Position numbers and translations under genes: made by a program
Part shown: positions 1 through 8,448 of the stretch, in pieces
How positions within the stretch are numbered: the stretch's first letter is position 1
Layout of the letters: each line of letters begins with the position of its first letter
Assembly: GCF_026013605.1 (NCBI RefSeq)
Contig: NZ_JAPDPJ010000062.1
Span: 1 to 34,988 of the forward strand
Length of the DNA: 34,988 nucleotides
Direction of reading: 5' to 3'
Source of the DNA: Plebeiibacterium sediminum
GTDB taxonomy: Bacteria > Bacteroidota > Bacteroidia > Bacteroidales > Marinilabiliaceae
The notes under the pieces: generated by a model
Database searches by the model: none
Seen by the model: the letters and a program-made list of their open reading frames with translations, nothing else
Told to the model about the DNA's origin: nothing

Positions 1-100
1 ACTTAAAGGGGTCAACATCCGCCGGAATGTCATGCGGAAAACATCACATGAACCGGCTTCGGGAAAGGGGGTCAACATGATCAAGAATATCCATTAGGTA
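1..100. repeat. Possible IS21-type terminal repeats
   Basis: The motif GGGGTCAACAT occurs twice as a direct repeat, at 8-18 and 68-78, each preceded by AAA and followed by sequence containing CCGG or similar. IS21-family elements in Bacteroidota often end in several spaced copies of short GGGTCAA-type repeats, so this may be the outer end of an element lying to the left. No transposase is inside the window. The assignment rests on resemblance only. Confidence 0.35.
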
Positions 101-352
101 TATGAAAGTCACAAATAAATTTCATAGTCACTTTTTATACTCAAAAGGGATCATGAATATTAGATGTTCTTTTTATCTGTTTTTGTGGTTATCATTATAC
201 TAATAACCATAATTAACCATTCATGTTTTTAAGATATTTCTCGATATGAATAGCCGTTAAGCTAATGTATATTGTTAAATAATCTTATATCAGCACAAAT
301 TAAATATAATGCTTAAAAATAAAATCTATAATCATAAACTTTTCTTTTTTTT
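101..352. other. Non-coding AT-rich stretch
   Basis: No coding sequence is supported here. The only structure I see is a 7-bp hairpin, TGGTTAT at 186-192 with ATAACCA at 203-209. It has no adjacent T-run convincing enough to call a terminator. Confidence 0.5.
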
Positions 353-363
353 GTGCAAAAAAG

Positions 364-597
364 ATGGAATGTAGCGTAGGATGAGCAGCATGCTGTATTA
401 CACCTTCCATATCATCATCAATGCCTAATGGTAAAGCAATTGATATTGCAATTATAAAAAATGATGATTGTGATTGGTCAACAGGATTATTTAAAAAATT
501 TCTAGAAATTGTTGATAAAAAAGAATCAATGGATTTTATTAAATGGGGTGGTGATTGGAGGAGTTTTAAAGACTATTCACATTTTGAAGTTGAATAA
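364..597 (+). pseudogene. Chimeric pseudogene: YkgJ-like start joined to M15 peptidase tail
   Basis: Reading from ATG 364, the first 22 codons match the start of the intact Cys-cluster gene at 735 (MECSVG, stop, AACC). The third metal-ligand Cys codon TGT has become TGA (382-384). After a shared ATGCC near 421 the frame changes family. It continues as GKAIDIA and ends with WGGDWRSFKDYSHFEVE, the C-terminal zinc-site region of M15 D,D- or L,D-peptidases of the phage-endolysin type. The peptidase N-terminal half is absent. I read this as a recombination product that no longer makes a working protein. Selenocysteine at the TGA is possible in principle but unsupported. Confidence 0.7.
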
Positions 598-680
598 AAT
601 ATAGTATATTTACTTAACTGTTTTACTACCATTGTCAATATATTATTATATAAAAAAACAATGAGAAAGTTAGGTAAAAA

Positions 681-718
681 GCGGTAATCAATTAAGTTTG
701 GTTATCGCTTTTTTTTTT
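681..718 (+). terminator. Rho-independent terminator
   Basis: A 9-bp stem with two G-U pairs (GCGGTAATC at 681-689, GGTTATCGC at 700-708) is followed by ten T residues. It would end transcripts coming from the chimeric pseudogene upstream and insulates the intact Cys-cluster gene at 735. Confidence 0.65.
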
Positions 719-734
719 ATTTTTGGCAAAAAAA

Positions 735-1004
735 ATGGAGTGTAGAGTAGGTTGTGCAGCTTGTTGTATTATACCATCCATATCATCACCAATGCCAAAA
801 ATGAAGGAAGGAAAAAAAGCAGGTGTAAGATGTTTACATTTGACTGATGATAATAAATGTGAATTGTTTGGCAAACCAGAAAGACCAGATGTTTGTGGTG
901 GTTTTAAAGCTGAAAAATTATTTTGTGGTGACAATAAAGAGCAGGCATTCAAAATATTAGCAGGGTTGGAAGGGGTGAGTAATTGGCAAGATTTATTGAG
1001 GTAA
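735..1004 (+). CDS. Small YkgJ-family cysteine-cluster protein
   Basis: This 89-residue protein is of the YkgJ / zinc- or iron-chelating CxxxCxxCC class. Counting from ATG 735, cysteines lie at 3, 7, 10, 11, 33, 42, 54 and 64, with CELFG and CGGF segments typical of the family, so metal binding is likely. No cellular function is established for these small proteins. I prefer ATG 735 because the family starts MECRxGCxACC. A TTG at 723 would add MAKK. It is the only intact member of a three-copy tandem group: the copy at 364 keeps only the 5' end and the copy at 1052 only the 3' end. No SD sequence precedes it, and the strong terminator at 681-718 means it needs its own promoter. Confidence 0.8.
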   Translation: MECRVGCAACCIIPSISSPMPKMKEGKKAGVRCLHLTDDNKCELFGKPERPDVCGGFKAEKLFCGDNKEQAFKILAGLEGVSNWQDLLR

Positions 1005-1051
1005 TTGATATGTATTATAATGCTTACGGCAATTTATCTTTCAGTAAATAA

Positions 1052-1210
1052 CCAAGAGAGAGGTGTGCACATTTAACTGAGGAAAATAAATGTGAATTGT
1101 TTGGCAAAAAGGAACGCCCTGCAGTATGTGGAGGTTTTACGCCCGAAATAGAATTCTGTGGTAATACCAGAGAAGAGGCATTAAGAATTTTAGGAGATCT
1201 GGAAAAATAA
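1052..1210 (+). pseudogene. 3' fragment of a second YkgJ-like gene
   Basis: The open frame from 1052 to the stop at 1208-1210 reads PRERCAHLTEENKCELFG and continues to CGGF, FCG and a C-terminal ILGDLEK. This matches residues 31-79 of the intact neighbour ending at 1004. The 5' half with the CxxxCxxCC cluster is missing, and an in-frame TAA lies just upstream at 1049-1051. It therefore looks like a truncated tandem duplicate. Confidence 0.7.
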
Positions 1211-1271
1211 ACTGACAATCCAGAACGGATAACAACCGTTATAGTAAAGATATTTTCTTAGTAATAATAAG

Positions 1272-2006
1272 ATGAAAGCGTTAGGAAACTTCTTGTATCA
1301 AATTTACAAATGGGTCATTTTTATACCTGTTTTTGCTTTAGCAAGTATTATTTTTTCATTGGGAGCAGCTTTATTAGCTGTTATTATTTCGCCAAAGGCT
1401 GGTAGTTTAAGTGGTGTAATGTGGGCTAAGACTGTTGCCTTTTTTACACCTATGCGAGTAAAAGTGTACGGAAGAGAAAATATTAAAAAAGGTCAATCGT
1501 ATGTTATCGTGGCAAACCATCAAAGTGCTTACGATATTTTTGCCTTATATGGGTTTTTAGGTATTGATTTTAGGTGGATCATGAAAAAGGAATTGCGCCA
1601 TGCTTTTGGTATAGGACCTGCAAGTGCAGCTGTTGGTCATATATTTATTGATCGGTCTTCACCTAAAGCAGCTTACGAAAGCATTAAAGAAGCCAAAGCT
1701 AAGTTGGTGAATGGAACATCAGTTGTCATTTTCCCGGAAGGAACAAGAAGTGGTAGTAATAGTGTAAGAAGGTTTAAAGGGGGTGCTTTTAAAATTGCAG
1801 GAGAGTTAGATTTACCAATTTTACCGGTTACCATAAAAGATACCCATAAAGTTTATGGCGGTGGTACTTTTAATGTGCGTCCTGGAAAAGTGAGTATCAC
1901 AATTAATCCTTGTATTAATACAGCTGAATATAAAGGTGATATGAAATTATTGATGGAAACTACCCGGGAGGCTTTAATTCAGCCAATTAAAGAATTTAAT
2001 TCGTAA
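1272..2006 (+). CDS. plsC: 1-acyl-sn-glycerol-3-phosphate acyltransferase (PlsC)
   Basis: This 244-residue membrane-associated acyltransferase should transfer a fatty acyl group to position 2 of lysophosphatidic acid, giving phosphatidic acid for phospholipid synthesis at the inner membrane. The catalytic NHQSAYD block (H83, D88; HX4D motif) and the FPEGTRS substrate block (154-160) are both present. Two hydrophobic stretches near residues 13-40 should anchor the protein. Length is normal for the family. The gene stands alone on the plus strand, tail to tail with the RluA-family gene, only 18 bp apart, with no hairpin between them. Confidence 0.92.
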   Translation: MKALGNFLYQIYKWVIFIPVFALASIIFSLGAALLAVIISPKAGSLSGVMWAKTVAFFTPMRVKVYGRENIKKGQSYVIVANHQSAYDIFALYGFLGIDFRWIMKKELRHAFGIGPASAAVGHIFIDRSSPKAAYESIKEAKAKLVNGTSVVIFPEGTRSGSNSVRRFKGGAFKIAGELDLPILPVTIKDTHKVYGGGTFNVRPGKVSITINPCINTAEYKGDMKLLMETTREALIQPIKEFNS

Positions 2007-2024
2007 GAATTATAAAGCTTAAAA

Positions 2025-3722
2025 CTAAAAATCAGCAGGTACTTTTACTTTAATTCTTTTGTTTAGTATGGGATGAGTAAATTCCAGATATTCAGCATGT
2101 AAGTGTAATCTATTGCTCTTTTTTCCGTATAAATCATCTCCAACAATAGGTGTATTTAAGCCTTTAGGATGGGCTGCATGAACTCTTAATTGATGTGTGC
2201 GGCCGGTAATTGGAAAAAAATGAACCTTTGTTTTTCCATTTGTTCTGTCAATAACCTGAAATTTTGTTTTTGCAGGTTTACCGTAATCATAACATACCAA
2301 CTGTCTGGGTCTGTCATCAAGGTCAACTCTTAATGGTAATTCAATAAAGCCACTTTCCTCTTTTATAATACCATCCAGTAGGGCAATGTATCTTTTTTGA
2401 ACAGATCGCTCTAAAAACTGCTTTTGAAGTGCTTTATGTACGTCTTTATCTTTAGCAATCATAATTAAACCAGAAGTGGACATATCAAGTCTGTGAACCA
2501 GTAAAGGACCCGTTGCTTCCGGATATTTGTTTTTAATTCTTAGGTATACAGAATCTTCCGTTTCTTTTCCTGGGACAGAAAGAAATTCAGCAGGTTTATT
2601 AATTACCAGGATATATTCATCCTCAAAAACCGTTTCTAATTCTTTTTGATTGATTGTTGGCGATTTAATTGGATTTTCATCCACATCCAAACCCTGAAGC
2701 ATATGCCCTAAAATAGGTTCGCATTTACTTTTACAAGAAGGATAAAAATACCCATGTTTTCTGATCTCTGATTTAGGACTTTGTCCCCACCAAAATTCAG
2801 CCAATGCGATTGGTTTTAAATTATTTTGGTAGGCATATTGTAATAATTTTGGAGCCGCACAATCACCAGCTCCAGCTGGAGGTATTTGCTGTGTTGTAGG
2901 AGCAAAAATATTGCATAAACTTTGTGTTTGACCATGGTAATTTAAGAACTGGTACTGATCAAAAAGTTTTTGTTGTAATGCTGCAGAACGTGTTTTTCGT
3001 TCTTCTTTAAGATGATGGATTTTTGTTTTAAAGAAATCAAGCTCAGATTTTAGTTTTTCCAGCTTTTCTTCCCATTCTTTCTTCAGCATCTTAAAATCAT
3101 ATTGATGTTTAAGACTTTCCTGTTTTAGTTCTTCTTTTAAATTTTCAAATTCCTCACTGGATAGGGATTGTTCTAACTCATTTCGTTTAATCTTTCGGTT
3201 TTTCTTCTCAACTTTCATAAATGATCTGTAATCTTCAAGCTCTTTTTGTGAAGATTTTATCCCGGAAGAATAATTATTATTTACTTGGCGGAATTCTTCT
3301 GATTCTTCAAGTTCTTTTATTTGTTGATTGATAAGGCTAATATTATCCTCTTCCGGTTTAAAAAAACCATTTTCATCCAGCAAATCATATATTGGAGGAA
3401 CAAATCCAGGTAATGTATTGGTTCCGGCAAGTTTTCCGCTGAAAGCGCTCAAATAGCCAATTTCATTTTGATCATTTTGTACCACTAAAACACCAAACAT
3501 CTTTCCAATATTTGTGCCTTCTACAAAATGATCAATACCAAAATCGTGGATCCAGTCCTTCTGAGTTAAAAGGTGTTGTTGCAGTTCTTTACTCGCAATT
3601 AAAGACAATTCATGAGGTTCGTAATAAAACGGATAAGTAAATTTATCAGGTAACGATATAGCTTCAATTGATGTTTTGAATCTGGTAAAGTACTTATCTG
3701 ATGTATGATGCTTTGCTTCCAT
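2025..3722 (-). CDS. RluA-family pseudouridine synthase with long N-terminal extension
   Basis: The C-terminal part (about 365-565) is an RluA/TruC-type pseudouridine synthase that isomerises uridines in rRNA or tRNA. It carries the HRLDMSTSGL active-site motif with catalytic D413 and the usual TGRTHQLR block near the end. The first 360 residues are not part of a normal RluA protein of about 220-320 residues. They include a globular start, a highly charged coiled coil at about 130-255, and a conserved-looking segment AGAGDCAAPKLLQYA (283-297) followed by a CKSKC pair (C330, C334). Similar 550-residue forms occur in Bacteroidota. The RNA target is unknown. The gene lies just downstream of the mevalonate operon in the same direction. 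Confidence 0.85.
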   Translation of the reverse strand: MEAKHHTSDKYFTRFKTSIEAISLPDKFTYPFYYEPHELSLIASKELQQHLLTQKDWIHDFGIDHFVEGTNIGKMFGVLVVQNDQNEIGYLSAFSGKLAGTNTLPGFVPPIYDLLDENGFFKPEEDNISLINQQIKELEESEEFRQVNNNYSSGIKSSQKELEDYRSFMKVEKKNRKIKRNELEQSLSSEEFENLKEELKQESLKHQYDFKMLKKEWEEKLEKLKSELDFFKTKIHHLKEERKTRSAALQQKLFDQYQFLNYHGQTQSLCNIFAPTTQQIPPAGAGDCAAPKLLQYAYQNNLKPIALAEFWWGQSPKSEIRKHGYFYPSCKSKCEPILGHMLQGLDVDENPIKSPTINQKELETVFEDEYILVINKPAEFLSVPGKETEDSVYLRIKNKYPEATGPLLVHRLDMSTSGLIMIAKDKDVHKALQKQFLERSVQKRYIALLDGIIKEESGFIELPLRVDLDDRPRQLVCYDYGKPAKTKFQVIDRTNGKTKVHFFPITGRTHQLRVHAAHPKGLNTPIVGDDLYGKKSNRLHLHAEYLEFTHPILNKRIKVKVPADF

Positions 3723-3759
3723 GAAATGCTGTTGCGTTCTTTAATTTTAAAAGAGTCTG

Positions 3760-3767
3760 CAAAAATA
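3760..3767 (-). promoter_or_regulatory. -7 box for the RluA-family gene
   Basis: On the minus strand the sequence is TATTTTTGCA, an exact match to TAnnTTTG, 38 bp upstream of the ATG at 3722. No clear TTG lies at the -33 position. This suggests the gene can be transcribed separately from the mevalonate operon. Confidence 0.5.
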
Positions 3768-3802
3768 CAAATCTTTTATAAAAAGCATCTTTGTACCCGA
3801 AA

Positions 3803-4759
3803 TTATAGTTCCTGATATACTGTAATAACCTCCAGACCTTTGTTTACCAATGAATTTTTTACTTTACTGTATTTTCGTGTAAAGCCTAATAAGTAGCCAC
3901 CACCACCAGAGCCACATAGCTTAAGTATATAATCATTTTTCTCTAATCCATTTTCCCAATGTTTAATGAATTCATCCGGAATCATCTCTTTCAGATATTG
4001 AAGCTGAAATTTCGATAACTTCTTTAAATCTTTATAAAATGAAGGAAGGTCTCCGTTTAATATGGATTTTACACAATGATTTGTCGTTGGAATTAATTCT
4101 GTTTTAATTCTATCCATATATTTTGGATTGACACATTTTTTTAAAAATAAATCCACTAAAGGCGCTGTTTTTCCTGTTTTTTTAGTGTTTATAATAAAAA
4201 TGGCATCATCTTGTTCAACATTTTTTCGGGATATTCCAATAGATGTAATTTCCTGTTGGTTTTTTATGAATAAAGGATGATTGATATAGCAAATTAAAGG
4301 ATCTATTCCAGAGCTCTTTCCATGAAAATAAGATTCAAGTTTTGAGAATAAGTGTTTTAATTGTTGTGTTTTTTCTTTAGATAAACCTGCTTTAGCCTTG
4401 ATTTTATTAAGGCCATATGAATGGTATACCGATGCAACTAATGCACCACTACTTCCAAGCCCATATCCTTCAGGTATGGTTGATTCAAAATATAATCCCT
4501 TATTTAAATCTTCTTTAAACTTGGTTGTGTCTATATAACTGCTGTAATTACTATGCAGATATTCATAATATTGTAAAAGTTGCTGATTTGATTGTTTGGC
4601 ATATTCTAAATCAGTATAACCGTCAGAATTAATGAAGGTTAACCTTCCGTTAAAATGAGAATAGGGTATTGTTAGACCATTGGAATCGAACAAAATGGAA
4701 TATTCACCAAATAATAAAATTTTTGAATAAAATATTGGGCTAAATTTATTCAAGGGCAT
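3803..4759 (-). CDS. Mevalonate kinase (GHMP family)
   Basis: This 318-residue GHMP kinase is predicted to phosphorylate mevalonate at the 5-hydroxyl. Visible motifs are the start motif KILLFGEYSILF, the ATP loop PEGYGLGSSGAL (96-107), HGKSSGIDP (146-153) with probable catalytic D152, and the C-terminal glycine motif LCGSGGGGYLLG. The HGxxSGID block is the mevalonate-kinase version of the fold. It is the last gene of the four-gene mevalonate operon, 37 bp after the decarboxylase gene. Its exact substrate relative to the other GHMP kinase in the operon is inferred from the motifs. Confidence 0.82.
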   Translation of the reverse strand: MPLNKFSPIFYSKILLFGEYSILFDSNGLTIPYSHFNGRLTFINSDGYTDLEYAKQSNQQLLQYYEYLHSNYSSYIDTTKFKEDLNKGLYFESTIPEGYGLGSSGALVASVYHSYGLNKIKAKAGLSKEKTQQLKHLFSKLESYFHGKSSGIDPLICYINHPLFIKNQQEITSIGISRKNVEQDDAIFIINTKKTGKTAPLVDLFLKKCVNPKYMDRIKTELIPTTNHCVKSILNGDLPSFYKDLKKLSKFQLQYLKEMIPDEFIKHWENGLEKNDYILKLCGSGGGGYLLGFTRKYSKVKNSLVNKGLEVITVYQEL

Positions 4760-4796
4760 AATTTATATGTAAAAAGTAAATGTTTATTTATTCTAA

Positions 4797-5816
4797 TTAG
4801 GCAATACTGTCTTTAATCAATAGATTATTTATACAGTACTTCTTTAAATCTCTTTCAATAAACTCTAAAACCTCATTTTTGTTCGACTCCGGATATAATA
4901 CATGAATATTTGGACCTGCATCGATGGTAAAACATACAGGAATTTTTGAGGATGCTCTGAATTCCCGTATCTTCGAAATAATTGTTAACGAATTGGGTAG
5001 AAGTAAAGTATATCCGGGAGACGAGCTCATCATTAAACCATGAAGACTTAATGCTTCCAGTTCAGCAATTTCTATAAATAAATCCCAGTCTCCATTTTTA
5101 AGTGCCTCAATGAGTTGAATTGTATTTTTATTTGCCTGCTGTATTCTGGCTTCCTTATATGGATGGTTTTCCATTAATTGATGGCCTTTAGTACTGCTGA
5201 TTGCTTTTTGTTGATTACTCACAATAAGTACTGTATCCTGAATACTCATAAACGATTCATGAACAAGAGGATTGATTTCTAGTGCATATTGATCATTGCT
5301 TCCTTCAAAGCTTGAATCTCCCCAAATATTCCAACCCTCCTGAGTTGATCTACAGGCACTTCCAGAACCTAGTCTGGCAAATTCTGATACAACTGTTTGG
5401 GGTAGTGTTACTCCGGTAATTTGTAAATGAATTTCGGCCAAAGCTTTTGCTAATGCAGAATAGCTGCTGGCAGAAGATGCAATGCCTGAGGAATGGGGGA
5501 AGGTATTTGAACTTTCGATATTTAAATGAAAGTGCTTTAACCAGGGAATAAAATGATCAATTCTTTTAAAAAACTGAAGCAATTTTTCTTCAAACTTTGA
5601 ATTAGATTTATTTTCAAATAAAAAGTTAAATGAATAATCATTTAACTCCTTATTTAATGTGTATTTTATTTTTGTTGTTGTTATGCAGTTCTTTAAGCTA
5701 AAACTAATTGATGGGTTTAATGGCAATTGAACAGCTCTTTTCCCCCAATATTTTACAATAGCAATGTTTGCAGGACTGCTTTTGGTTACAACTCCATTTT
5801 CTTGTTTATATTCCAC
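4797..5816 (-). CDS. mvaD: Diphosphomevalonate decarboxylase
   Basis: This 339-residue GHMP-fold enzyme carries out ATP-dependent decarboxylation of mevalonate diphosphate to isopentenyl diphosphate. Diagnostic segments are SPANIAIVKYWGKR (14-27), the ATP loop FPHSSGIASSASS (107-118), SGSACRS (151-157) with the conserved Arg at 156, and TIDAGPN near the C-terminus with the catalytic Asp. Length and motif order match the family. Its start lies only 6 bp after the stop of the GYDIA kinase gene, so the two are almost certainly co-transcribed. Confidence 0.93.
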   Translation of the reverse strand: MEYKQENGVVTKSSPANIAIVKYWGKRAVQLPLNPSISFSLKNCITTTKIKYTLNKELNDYSFNFLFENKSNSKFEEKLLQFFKRIDHFIPWLKHFHLNIESSNTFPHSSGIASSASSYSALAKALAEIHLQITGVTLPQTVVSEFARLGSGSACRSTQEGWNIWGDSSFEGSNDQYALEINPLVHESFMSIQDTVLIVSNQQKAISSTKGHQLMENHPYKEARIQQANKNTIQLIEALKNGDWDLFIEIAELEALSLHGLMMSSSPGYTLLLPNSLTIISKIREFRASSKIPVCFTIDAGPNIHVLYPESNKNEVLEFIERDLKKYCINNLLIKDSIA

Positions 5817-5822
5817 TTATTT

Positions 5823-6773
5823 CTAATCTATGTCAAGAGCCAGATCAGAATATTTATATATAACATCAAGCCCCCGACGGTTAAAGTAATTTTCAACATA
5901 TTGATCAGGATGCTTTGTGGCAACTAACATCATGTCGCCGCCCCAGGCTCCTAATGATTTTATAGAACCTTCAAAGTCATAAAATTGTTTACTGTTTAAT
6001 GTTGGGATGTGTAATATTTTTGAAATTATTTTTTCATGCTCATTCATTATTTCAATAAAATCGTCAATATTATTACAAAGTGCCATGTTTGTTGTAATAG
6101 ATGAAATTTGACTCAGTTGCTGATTTGTAAAGTTCTTGCGACTAATTTTATCAATAGCTTTTAATGAGCTAACCTTCTTGCCTGAATAAACAAAATAAAG
6201 ATTTGAATGAAAGGGTGGTTTAAATTTTAACTCAACGTATTGCGGATTTTTTACATTCTTATTGTAAATAACAGGAAGATCAGACTTTGATGCAGCAATA
6301 TCGTATCCAGAACCTTTAAAGCTCAGTGAATTTAACTCAAATGGGTCAATGTTAAAATAACGGGCTACGTTTACTATAAGAGTGGAACTGCTGCCTAAGC
6401 CTAATTCAGGATTAAAATTGATATTGGTAATAAATTTCTTATTTAAAATATCCTCTAGCTTTCCATTACTAATGTTTAAGGCCATTCTGATTACTTTGTG
6501 AATAACAACTGCAAATCCGGCATTTGTTCTGTCTCCAATATGAAGTTTGCCATCCAGTTTGTCAGCAAAAGCAACTTTATGCCACAATCCGTCAAGTTTA
6601 TATGCTTCCCATTCCAGTGAACCATACTCTTTTTCATAAACATTTAACGTTTGACCAACTTTTAACGGAATAGCCAATACATTAGCTCCATACATGGCGC
6701 CGTATTCGCCTGTAAGCATAATCTTTCCATGAGATTCAGTAGAGAAAATTGGGGTATTTTCCTGTTCAATCAT
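5823..6773 (-). CDS. GYDIA-family GHMP kinase, candidate phosphomevalonate kinase
   Basis: This 316-residue GHMP-fold kinase has the start motif HGKIMLTGEYGAMYG, the ATP loop NPELGLGSSSTL (121-132), SGYDIAAS (155-162) and GAWGGDMML near the end. GYDIA, with Asp158, is the signature of a kinase family found in Bacteroidota beside mevalonate genes. Every other kinase or decarboxylase step from mevalonate to IPP has a better match elsewhere in the operon, so the unfilled step is phosphorylation of 5-phosphomevalonate. That assignment is by elimination and context. The gene sits between HMG-CoA reductase (36 bp gap) and the decarboxylase (6 bp gap). Confidence 0.78.
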   Translation of the reverse strand: MIEQENTPIFSTESHGKIMLTGEYGAMYGANVLAIPLKVGQTLNVYEKEYGSLEWEAYKLDGLWHKVAFADKLDGKLHIGDRTNAGFAVVIHKVIRMALNISNGKLEDILNKKFITNINFNPELGLGSSSTLIVNVARYFNIDPFELNSLSFKGSGYDIAASKSDLPVIYNKNVKNPQYVELKFKPPFHSNLYFVYSGKKVSSLKAIDKISRKNFTNQQLSQISSITTNMALCNNIDDFIEIMNEHEKIISKILHIPTLNSKQFYDFEGSIKSLGAWGGDMMLVATKHPDQYVENYFNRRGLDVIYKYSDLALDID

Positions 6774-6809
6774 TTTTCATAAGTGTTTTTGTTGTTCCCT
6801 TAAGAAAAG

Positions 6810-8096
6810 CTATTTGACTTTTCTACAATTGTTGAGATAGGTCTGAACTGCACTAAAACTCACAGTCTGATTGCTAAAATAAGCATTTGCACTGACTTTT
6901 TCCTCTTCTGAAGCATCTAAAGTTAATAGTATATTGGATAAATGCATTTTCATATGTCCTTTTTGTATTCCGGTTGTAACTAAAGAGGCAACGGCAGAAA
7001 AATTATTTGCCAGTCCGGCAGCTGCAATAATTCCCATAAGTTCCTGAGCATTGGGATTTTTAAGAATCTCCATGGATAATGCTGCCATTGGATGGGATTT
7101 GGTTAGTCCACCAATGGTTCCAATAGCTAAGGGAACAGTTAAGCTATAAGTAAACATATTGTTTTCAATACTTATATCAGATAACGACCTGTATTTTCCG
7201 TCTTTACAGGCATATGCATGTATTCCTGCTTCAACAGCTCTAAAATCATTACCTGTGGCAATTACTACCGCATCAATACCATTCATGATACCTTTATTGT
7301 GCGTAACAGCTCTTGGTGTATTGTTTTTAGCTATTTCAACTGCGCTTTTAAATCTAGTGGCAAATTCAAAAGGATTCATGTCTTTCGACCAATATTTTAA
7401 TTCGTCTATTGAGCACGAAACTTCACATTTTACAATGCAATCAGGAGTGTAATTGGACAGAATTGCCATAATGATTTGTATTTCTTTTTCCTGATTTTTA
7501 AAATATTGAGTTAAGGAGTCGCCCATTTGTTCCAAACAGGAATTGATAAAGTTGGCTCCCATAGAGTCAACTGTTTCAAAACTTACCAATAAGCAAAAGG
7601 TATTTTCACAATCATCAACTTCTTGTAATTCAAAAGCTTTAATTCCTCCTCCACGTTTTTCCATATTATAGGTAAGAGAGGATGTGGATTGGCGTAAATA
7701 ATTTTCTATAACTTCCAATTGATCATTTAGGTAATGAAAAGATTCGTCTGTATTAAAAAATAGCTGCCCTACTTTTGTTGTGGATATTACGGTTGCTTTA
7801 AAGCCGTTGTGTTTTGACCAGAAATTGGCAGCTTTAGATGCTGCAGCAACAACAGAACTTTCCTCAATTGCCATCGGAACAATGTATTCCTTACCATTAA
7901 TAACAAAGTTTGGCGCAATGTTATATGGCAAGTAAAAATTGCTGATTGTGTTTTCTGAGAACTGGTTGTAGGTTTCCTGTAAATCAGGGTGGTGATGAGA
8001 AGTAATTGTTTCTTGCACTTTAGGTGATAATCCCAAGTTTTTAATTAATAGTTCAATTTTTTCTCTTGTATCTAGTTTTGAAAATCCTGAAATCAT
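6810..8096 (-). CDS. mvaA: HMG-CoA reductase, class II
   Basis: This 428-residue soluble reductase converts HMG-CoA to mevalonate with NAD(P)H. The four catalytic residues of the class II enzyme fall in place: E79 in EESSVVAAASKAA, K268 in HNKGIMNG, D284 in GNDFRA and H381 in GHMKMHL. DSMGANFIN (177-185) and GTIGGLTKSHP (326-336) complete the family pattern. There are no membrane segments, unlike the eukaryotic class I enzyme. Class II enzymes can work in either direction, and cofactor preference cannot be read from the sequence. It is the first gene of the mevalonate operon, so its substrate supply controls the pathway. No HMG-CoA synthase gene is nearby. Confidence 0.95.
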   Translation of the reverse strand: MISGFSKLDTREKIELLIKNLGLSPKVQETITSHHHPDLQETYNQFSENTISNFYLPYNIAPNFVINGKEYIVPMAIEESSVVAAASKAANFWSKHNGFKATVISTTKVGQLFFNTDESFHYLNDQLEVIENYLRQSTSSLTYNMEKRGGGIKAFELQEVDDCENTFCLLVSFETVDSMGANFINSCLEQMGDSLTQYFKNQEKEIQIIMAILSNYTPDCIVKCEVSCSIDELKYWSKDMNPFEFATRFKSAVEIAKNNTPRAVTHNKGIMNGIDAVVIATGNDFRAVEAGIHAYACKDGKYRSLSDISIENNMFTYSLTVPLAIGTIGGLTKSHPMAALSMEILKNPNAQELMGIIAAAGLANNFSAVASLVTTGIQKGHMKMHLSNILLTLDASEEEKVSANAYFSNQTVSFSAVQTYLNNCRKVK

Positions 8097-8448
8097 AATT
8101 TATCTATATATATGTTGTTTGGAAACAGACATAGCGATAAAATGTTCTAATGGACTAGTCAATGTATTTATTGCAACTAACTGAGTAATAATAGCCCTCG
8201 TTATTTAGTTAACTTTTATTAACAACGTATAAATATAAGATAATCATTGTAGTTACACATGACAAATGTTAGGATACATCTTTTAGTCAAACAAAAACAG
8301 TTGTTTGTCGTAAATAATAAGGTGTTTGTCAATGATTTTGTGTTGACGAACATTTTTTATTAGACAATAAACAATAATTAACCAGGTAGTTTTTGGGTGA
8401 GTGTTATAATTCTGCTCAAACCAGAATATCATAATTAAACCATTTTGT
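8097..8448. promoter_or_regulatory. Divergent regulatory region, mevalonate operon / chemoreceptor
   Basis: These 352 bp separate two divergent genes and should hold both promoters. I see no gene. Structures include GTTAA...TTAAC (8207-8222) and two direct copies of TGTTTGTC (near 8302-8310 and 8323-8330) on the chemoreceptor side. I could not find a TTG / TAnnTTTG pair with correct spacing for either gene, so I do not place promoters. Confidence 0.4.

Noticed and set aside
382-384. In-frame TGA at a cysteine position as possible selenocysteine
   Set aside because: The reading frame changes to another protein family 45 bp later and half of each parent gene is missing. I see no SECIS-like hairpin directly after the TGA. 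A broken gene is the simpler reading.
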